Below the pieces are notes generated by a model. It worked only from the letters and a program-made list of their open reading frames with translations, did not search any database and was not told where the DNA came from. A program made the translations under genes and the position numbers. A stretch of 64,000 nt of DNA from Bradyrhizobium betae (GTDB taxonomy: Bacteria; Pseudomonadota; Alphaproteobacteria; Rhizobiales; Xanthobacteraceae), in NCBI RefSeq assembly GCF_004123905.1, contig NZ_MZXW01000035.1:496001-560000 (forward strand), given 5' to 3'. Positions 58,904 to 64,000 of the stretch are shown in pieces. The first letter of the stretch is position 1. Every line of letters begins with the position of its first letter.

Positions 58904-60028
58904 TCACCGCCCCGTCTTCACCTTGGTCCAGAGCCGGTTGATGATCCGCTGCGTCGCCGGCTCACGCGCCGTGATGACGAACAGTTTTGCGAGCGTCGCC
59001 TCGTCCGGATAGATGTTCCTGTCGTTCAGTATTTTTGGGTCGACCAGCTTCTGGCTGGCGAGATTGCCGTTGGCATAGGACAGGAAGTCCGAGTTCTTGG
59101 CGGCCACATCAGGGCGATAGAGATAGTTGATCAGCTCGTAGGCCTCTTTGACATTCTTGGCATCGGCGGGGATCGCGAGATTGTCGAAGAACATCTGCGC
59201 GCCCTCCTTCGGAATGGTGTAGCCGATCTCGACCCCGCTCTTGGCTTCCGCCGCACGCGCACGGGCCTGCATGATGTCGCCGGACCAGCCGACCACGAAG
59301 CAGATCTCGCCGGTGGCGAGCGCGCTGAGATATTCGGAGGAGTGAAATTTTCGCACGGAGGGCCGAACCTTGGCGACGACATCGGCGGCCTTCTCGAGGT
59401 CGGCTTGCCTGGTCGAGTTCGGATCGAGCCCGAGCCAGCTCAGCGCCGCCGGAAAGATGTCGTCGGCGGAGTCGAGCATGTGGACGCCACAGTCTTTGAA
59501 CTTGGCGAGGTTCTCCGGCTTGAAGACGATGTCCCAGCTGTCGATCTTCGCGTCGGGCCCGAGGATGGCCTTCACCTTGGCGACGTTGTAGCCGATGCCT
59601 GTCGTGCCCCACATGTAGTTCGCGGCGTAGACATTGCCGGGGTCGTAAATGCCGAGCCGCTGCGTCACCACGCCCCACGCATTGGCGAGGTTCGGCAGCT
59701 TCGCCTTGTCGAGCTTCTGGAAGATGCTGGCCTTGATCTGGCGCTGCAGGAAATAGGCCGTGGGCACCACGACGTCGTAGCCGGACTTGCCGGCCATCAG
59801 GCGCGTCTCCAGCGTCTCGTTGGCATCGAAGGTGTCGTAGACCACCTTGATGCCGGTCTCCTTGGTGAAGGCCTCCAGGACATCGGGGGCCATGTAGTTG
59901 GACCAGTTGTAGAAGTTGACGACGCGCTCCTCGGCCTTTGCAGGAGCGGAAAGCGTCAGCGCGGCTGCGATCGCAAAACCAAGGCAAAGCCAGGAAAAGC
60001 AACGCCAAGAGCGGCTGACGTTCGTCAT
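58904..60028 (-). CDS. potF: Polyamine ABC transporter substrate-binding protein (PotF-like)
   Basis: A 374-residue periplasmic binding protein. Seen: a signal peptide (LGFAIAAALTLSAPAKA, cleavage near residue 32), then VVNFYNWSNYMAPDVLEAF and ETLETRLMAGKSGYDVVVPT, the PotD/PotF ligand site segments. There are no permease or ATPase genes nearby. It is 6 bases downstream of an aminotransferase gene on the same strand, perhaps linking polyamine uptake to degradation. Confidence 0.9.
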   Translation of the reverse strand: MTNVSRSWRCFSWLCLGFAIAAALTLSAPAKAEERVVNFYNWSNYMAPDVLEAFTKETGIKVVYDTFDANETLETRLMAGKSGYDVVVPTAYFLQRQIKASIFQKLDKAKLPNLANAWGVVTQRLGIYDPGNVYAANYMWGTTGIGYNVAKVKAILGPDAKIDSWDIVFKPENLAKFKDCGVHMLDSADDIFPAALSWLGLDPNSTRQADLEKAADVVAKVRPSVRKFHSSEYLSALATGEICFVVGWSGDIMQARARAAEAKSGVEIGYTIPKEGAQMFFDNLAIPADAKNVKEAYELINYLYRPDVAAKNSDFLSYANGNLASQKLVDPKILNDRNIYPDEATLAKLFVITAREPATQRIINRLWTKVKTGR

Positions 60029-60034
60029 TTCTGT

Positions 60035-61228
60035 CTACCTCTTGCGTCCACGCACCGCGTCCGACAGCCGCTCCAGCGCGGTGTCGAGCGTCTGGTCCTT
60101 CTTGGCAAAGCAGAAGCGCACCACCGAGGTCACCGGGTCCTGCTCGTAGAAGGCCGACACCGGGATCGCCGCGACCTTGTAGTCCTTCACGATCCGCCAG
60201 CAGAACTCGGTGTCGCTCTCGTTGAGCCCTAGCGGCGACAGGTCCACGGTGAGGAAGTAGGTGCCCTGCGACTTCAGCACGGGGAAGCCGAGGCTTTCGA
60301 GGCCCATGGTCAGGCGGTCCCGGCTCCGCGTCAGATCCTTGCGCATCGACAGGAAATACTCGTCCGGCTTGCCAAGCCCGTAGGCGACTGCGGCTTGCAG
60401 GTTCGGCGCGGTGGTGAAGGTCAGGAACTGGTGCACCTTGGCGGCGACCCGCAGCAGCGGCGGCGCGGCGCAGACGAAGCCGATCTTCCATCCCGTGAGC
60501 GAGAAGATCTTGCCGGCCGAGCCGACCTTGATGGTGCGCTCGCGCATGCCGGGGATGGTGATCAGCGGGATGTGCTTGTGCTCGTCGAAGGTGACGTGCT
60601 CCCAGACCTCGTCGGTGATCGCGATGACGTCGAACTCCTGGCAGTAGCGCGCCAAGAGTTCGAGGTCCTCGCGCGGATAGACCACCGCGGACGGATTCAG
60701 GGGATTGTTGAAGAGCACCGCCTTGGTCTTTGAATTGAAGACGCTTTTCAGCATGTCCTCATTCAGCCGCCAGTGCGGTGGCTCAAGGCGCACCAGGCGC
60801 GGAATGCCGCCGGCCTGGCGGATGATCGGCAGGTAGGAATCATAGACCGGCTGGAAGCAGACCACCTCGTCGCCCGGCTGGACCACGGCGAGAATGGCCG
60901 AGGTCAGCGCCTCGGTGCCGCCGGAGGTGACCATCACCTCGCTCATCGGATCGAGCTTGAGCCCATGCCAATGGCCGTAATGGGTTGCGATCGCCTGCCG
61001 CAACTCCGGGATGCCCATCATCGACGGGTACTGGTTATAGCCGTTCAGCGATGCGTCGGCCGCGGCGCGGCGGATGTCCTCGGGGCCGGGATCGTCAGGA
61101 AAACCCTGGCCGAGATTGATGGCATTGTTGTCGCGCGCGGCCTGCGACATCGCCTCGAAGATGGTGACGGGAAGGTCGGCGAAGACCGTGTTCAGGGACG
61201 AGCTTTTGGACATCGGCAGGTCAGTCAC
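60035..61228 (-). CDS. PLP-dependent aminotransferase, class I/II
   Basis: A 397-residue fold-type I aminotransferase. Seen: Lys240 in GSAGKIFSLTGWK for the PLP Schiff base, the GTEALTSAI cofactor loop and the NPLNPS and ITDEVWE segments. Motifs agree with methionine/kynurenine aminotransferase-like enzymes (YbdL type). The start is within 8 bases of the end of the rhodanese gene. Confidence 0.9.
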   Translation of the reverse strand: MTDLPMSKSSSLNTVFADLPVTIFEAMSQAARDNNAINLGQGFPDDPGPEDIRRAAADASLNGYNQYPSMMGIPELRQAIATHYGHWHGLKLDPMSEVMVTSGGTEALTSAILAVVQPGDEVVCFQPVYDSYLPIIRQAGGIPRLVRLEPPHWRLNEDMLKSVFNSKTKAVLFNNPLNPSAVVYPREDLELLARYCQEFDVIAITDEVWEHVTFDEHKHIPLITIPGMRERTIKVGSAGKIFSLTGWKIGFVCAAPPLLRVAAKVHQFLTFTTAPNLQAAVAYGLGKPDEYFLSMRKDLTRSRDRLTMGLESLGFPVLKSQGTYFLTVDLSPLGLNESDTEFCWRIVKDYKVAAIPVSAFYEQDPVTSVVRFCFAKKDQTLDTALERLSDAVRGRKR

Positions 61229-61547
61229 CGACCTTGCTGGGAAGACCCGCCGCCTTCCAGCCCAGCATGCCGCCGGCCAGATGCTTGTCGTAGGGCAGGC
61301 CCGCCGCCTGCGCCGCGAGCGAGGCCGTCACCGAGCGTTTTCCGGAGCGGCAGGCGAACACGACCTCTTTGCCCTGGGGATCGGGGATCGCCTTGGGATC
61401 GAAGGTCGAGAGCGGCACGACCACGCCGTAGGGATAGGCCTCGGCCTCGACCTCGTTCGGCTCGCGCACGTCGACGAGCAGATAGCGGCCTTCCGCGACA
61501 CCTTTGGAAACCTCGTCCGGGGTCAGATCCTGTACTTGATTTGCCAC
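61221..61547 (-). CDS. Rhodanese-like single-domain protein
   Basis: A 108-residue sulfurtransferase domain. Seen: the nucleophile Cys66 in FACRSGKRS and the structural VDVREPNE. It begins with GTG at 61547; GGAGG lies 7 bases upstream. A longer frame upstream is not supported. It overlaps the aminotransferase start by 8 bases, so the pair are likely cotranscribed. Confidence 0.87.
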   Translation of the reverse strand: MANQVQDLTPDEVSKGVAEGRYLLVDVREPNEVEAEAYPYGVVVPLSTFDPKAIPDPQGKEVVFACRSGKRSVTASLAAQAAGLPYDKHLAGGMLGWKAAGLPSKVGD

Positions 61548-61741
61548 ATCATCCTCCAACGTCGCGTATCCTTTGCCGGGGCGATCCCGGCGGGCGGCAA
61601 CCTCGCCTCTCAGCCAGCGAAAATCAAGCGCTACAAAGGCTTGAGCTGGCTTGCGCAAGTTAAAGCTAAATCGCAGCGACTTGAAGTGGGGTTTCAGGAT
61701 GTCTGAAGCTCCTGCTTCACGTCTCACCCACTCGTTCGGTG

Positions 61742-61840
61742 TCATTCCCCGCGAAAGCGGGGAATCCAGTACGCCGCGGCTTCTCGGTTCTAGCCGCACC
61801 GTCTCTGGAATACTGGGTCGCCCGGTCAAGCCGGGCGACG
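61742..61840. repeat. Two-hairpin palindromic repeat
   Basis: Hairpin one ATTCCCCGC-GAAA-GCGGGGAAT (61744-61765) and hairpin two GTCGCCCGG-TCAAG-CCGGGCGAC (61817-61839), both with perfect 9-bp stems. This is a familiar intergenic repeat type in Bradyrhizobium. It lies just past the kup stop and could terminate that transcript. Confidence 0.75.
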
Positions 61841-61849
61841 ACGTCGGAG

Positions 61850-63778
61850 TTAGATCGTCACCTGGGTGCCGACCTCGACCACGCGCCCAGAGGGGATCTG
61901 GAAATAGTCGGTGGCGTCGTTGGCGGAACGGCTGAGCGAGATGAACAGCCGGTCCTGCCAGCGCGGCATGCCGGAATGGGCGGCGGGCTTGAGCGCCCTC
62001 CGCGACAGGAAGAACGAGGTCGACATGATGTCGAACTGCCAGCCGAGCTTGCGGGCGATGGCCAGCGCCTTCGGCACGTTGGGCGATTCCATGAAGCCGA
62101 ATTTCAGCGTCACCTTGGAGAAGGTCGGTGAGATCTGCTCCAGCTTCACCCGCTCGGCCAAATCGATCCGCGGGGTCTGCGCGGTCTCGATGGTGAGAAT
62201 GACGTTCTTCTCATGGAGCACTTTGTAGTGCTTCAGGCTATGCATCAGCGCGGTCGGGGCGCTGAGCGGGTCCGAGGTCAGGAACACCGCGGTGCCGGGC
62301 ACGCGCTGCGGCGGTCGCTTCTCCAGCATCGCCACGAGATCGGCGAGCGGGAATTCGAGCTTGCGCGACTTCTCGAACAGCAGCCGGCTGCCGCGCCGCC
62401 ACGTGTACATCAGCATGATCATGAGCGCGCCGAGCGCCAGCGGCACCCAGCCGCCCTCGAACACCTTGAGCAGATTGGCTGCGAGGAAGGTCAGGTCGAG
62501 GCACAGGAACGGAATGATCAGGGCAGCCGCTGCGAACGGCGACCACCGCCACACCTTCCAGATCACGACAAAGCCCATCATCGCGGTGACCACCATGGTG
62601 CCGGTGACGGAGATGCCATAGGCCGAGGCCAGCGCGCTGGAGGAGCGGAACAACAGCACCAGCAGCACCACCGCGACCAGCAGCAGCTGGTTGATGCGCG
62701 GGATGAAGATCTGGCCGGAATGGGCTTCAGACGTATGGCGAATTTCGAAGCGCGGCAGCAGCCCGAGCTGGATCGCCTGGCGCGTCAGCGAATAGGCGCC
62801 GGTGATGACGGCCTGACTCGCGATCACGGTGGCGGCGGTCGCCAGCACAACCATGCAGCCGCGGAAAAAGCCTTGCGGGAAGAGCTGGAAGAACGGGCTC
62901 ACGATGGCGCCGGGATCGCCGAGCACCAGCGCGCCCTGCCCCAGATAGTTCAGCGCCAGCGATGGCAGCACGATGAACAGCCAAGCGGTCTGGATCGGCC
63001 GCTTGCCGAAATGGCCGAGGTCCGCATAGAGCGCCTCGGCGCCCGTGACCGCCAGGAACACGGCGCCCAGCGTCACGAAGCCGATGATCCCGTGGTGGAG
63101 CATGAAGGACACGGCGTAGAGCGGGTTGAGCGCGAACAGGATCTGCGGCTGCTCGATAATGGGGTGGATCGCCGCCACCGCAATGACCGCGAACCAGACG
63201 CACATCACGGGGCCGAAGAAGGCCGCGACACGGGCCGTGCCACGCGACTGCACGGCGAACAGGAGGACCAGGATGATCACGGTCAGCGGCACGATGTAGG
63301 GCTCGAAGTGCAGCGTGACGTCCTTCATGCCTTCGATCGCCGACAGCACCGAGAGCGCCGGCGTGATCACGGCATCGCCGTAGAACAGGGCGCCGGAGAT
63401 GATGCCGAGCAGGACGATGGTCGCCCCCCCGGTGCCGACCGCGCGCTGCGCCAGCGCCATCAGCGCCAGCGTGCCGCCCTCGCCATTGTTGTCGGCGCGG
63501 AGCAGGATCACGACGTATTTGAGCGTCACCACGACGATGAGCGCCCACAGGATGAGCGAGACCACGCCGAGTACGGCCGCCGGCGTCGGCAGCCCCTCCG
63601 CGCCCGAGGCCGCCATCACCGCCTCGCGGAACGCGTAGAGCGGGCTGGTGCCGATATCGCCATAGACGACCCCGATGCTGCCGAGCGTCAGCGCGCCGAA
63701 ACCGGCCGTGGTGTGGGCATCGCCATGCCCATTGGCCGCCGCCGTTTCCGGGGCGGAAATCGCTACGTCACTTGTCAT
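61850..63778 (-). CDS. kup: Kup-family potassium transporter (first copy)
   Basis: A 642-residue potassium uptake permease. Seen: about twelve spans in residues 25-450 with GSIGVVYGDIGTSPLYAFRE (the Kup signature) and a cytosolic C-terminal domain of about 180 residues. It is transcribed from the gap after a second, highly similar copy whose end is at 63919. Confidence 0.95.
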   Translation of the reverse strand: MTSDVAISAPETAAANGHGDAHTTAGFGALTLGSIGVVYGDIGTSPLYAFREAVMAASGAEGLPTPAAVLGVVSLILWALIVVVTLKYVVILLRADNNGEGGTLALMALAQRAVGTGGATIVLLGIISGALFYGDAVITPALSVLSAIEGMKDVTLHFEPYIVPLTVIILVLLFAVQSRGTARVAAFFGPVMCVWFAVIAVAAIHPIIEQPQILFALNPLYAVSFMLHHGIIGFVTLGAVFLAVTGAEALYADLGHFGKRPIQTAWLFIVLPSLALNYLGQGALVLGDPGAIVSPFFQLFPQGFFRGCMVVLATAATVIASQAVITGAYSLTRQAIQLGLLPRFEIRHTSEAHSGQIFIPRINQLLLVAVVLLVLLFRSSSALASAYGISVTGTMVVTAMMGFVVIWKVWRWSPFAAAALIIPFLCLDLTFLAANLLKVFEGGWVPLALGALMIMLMYTWRRGSRLLFEKSRKLEFPLADLVAMLEKRPPQRVPGTAVFLTSDPLSAPTALMHSLKHYKVLHEKNVILTIETAQTPRIDLAERVKLEQISPTFSKVTLKFGFMESPNVPKALAIARKLGWQFDIMSTSFFLSRRALKPAAHSGMPRWQDRLFISLSRSANDATDYFQIPSGRVVEVGTQVTI

Positions 63779-63884
63779 GGGAGAGCCTGATGGCCTCTAA
63801 AATGCTTCACTGCACAACGGCGGAAGAGCGCGCGGCTTATAGGCCTGCGCTGCCGGCATAGCCTAGCCCGATTTTGGGCCCTTG

Positions 63885-63903
63885 CCATGCGAAATTCGCA
63901 TGG
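63885..63903. terminator. Hairpin between tandem kup genes
   Basis: CCATGCGAA-A-TTCGCATGG, 9-bp arms around one central base; pairing closer to the centre is sterically limited, so the effective stem is shorter. It lies just downstream of the second kup stop and may end that transcript or act as an operator for the first copy. Confidence 0.4.
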
Positions 63904-63918
63904 GTCTGCCGATTGCGT

Positions 63919-64000
63919 TCAAATGGTGACTTGGGTGCCGACTTCAACCACCCGGCCGGTCGGAATCTGGAAATAGTCGGTGGCGTCGTTGGCAGACCGG
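63919..64000 (-). CDS. kup: Kup-family potassium transporter (second copy), C-terminal end only
   Basis: The last 26 codons of a second Kup protein enter at the right edge. They differ from the end of the first copy only in one residue (Thr for Ser in QIPTGRVVEVG). The rest lies outside the window. It indicates a tandem duplication. Confidence 0.85.
   Translation of the reverse strand, partial: RSANDATDYFQIPTGRVVEVGTQVTI

Noticed and set aside
62213..63790. A 525-codon open frame antisense to kup
   Set aside because: Composition is dominated by Arg, His, Gln and Asp with no family match. It is a shadow of the Kup membrane spans.

Overview
The window is 64 kb of high-GC DNA from a soil alphaproteobacterium, most probably Bradyrhizobium or a close relative. 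Support for this: dense substrate-binding-protein transport genes, a complete AcpXL/LpxXL very-long-chain fatty acid cluster for lipid A (typical of Rhizobiales), palindromic intergenic repeats of the kind common in Bradyrhizobium, and many small conserved rhizobial hypothetical genes. It looks like ordinary chromosome. I see no phage, insertion sequence, CRISPR array, rRNA or tRNA. One 1.1 kb gene (57.8-58.9 kb) is clearly poorer in GC than its surroundings.

Layout. 1-3.4 kb: tail of an acyl-CoA ligase, a GH172/DUF2961 protein and an acyl-CoA dehydrogenase. 3.5-7.1 kb: a MarR-controlled FUSC/DUF1656/HlyD efflux operon. 7.2-16.4 kb: an orphan amino-acid binding protein, then an NMT1-type ABC transporter with three amidohydrolases around a divergent GntR/FCD regulator, probably for uptake and hydrolysis of an N-heterocyclic compound. 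16.9-24.2 kb: an aromatic-acid operon whose members match the lower protocatechuate/gallate 4,5-cleavage route (dihydroxyphthalate-decarboxylase-like protein, 2-pyrone-4,6-dicarboxylate lactonase, GalB-type hydratase, LigK-type aldolase) with a DctA carrier, a TetR regulator and a divergent Bug-type binding protein. 24.2-28.8 kb: MscS channel, DUF763 protein, cytochrome P450 and small proteins.

28.9-45.0 kb is the most interesting region. It reads as a nicotinate catabolic island: NicA/NicB-type nicotinate dehydrogenase (NicB carries three fused cytochrome c domains), a 6-hydroxynicotinate-reductase homologue, an enamidase homologue, a ferredoxin-NADP reductase, a branched-chain-type ABC transporter with fused permeases, two poorly understood proteins (UPF0280, DUF1185) and a NicR-like MarR regulator. 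This combines an aerobic-type dehydrogenase with the reductive steps known from Eubacterium barkeri. The three promoter regions of the island share a TTYGTRTACNAA motif.

45.0-46.0 kb: a two-domain VOC extradiol dioxygenase. Its promoter is a near copy (36 of 42 bases) of the promoter of the TetR gene 23 kb away, which ties this ring-cleavage enzyme to the aromatic-acid operon. 46.3-53 kb: a HerA-like ATPase, AhpD-like and MgtC proteins, a Crp/Fnr regulator, a ParB-like protein and several very small genes. 53.1-57.4 kb: acpXL-fabZ-fabF2-fabF1-lpxXL. FabF2 has lost its catalytic cysteine and looks like a chain-length-factor partner. 57.8-64 kb: the low-GC membrane protein, a PotF-like protein, an aminotransferase, a rhodanese and a tandem pair of Kup potassium transporters, the second cut by the window end.
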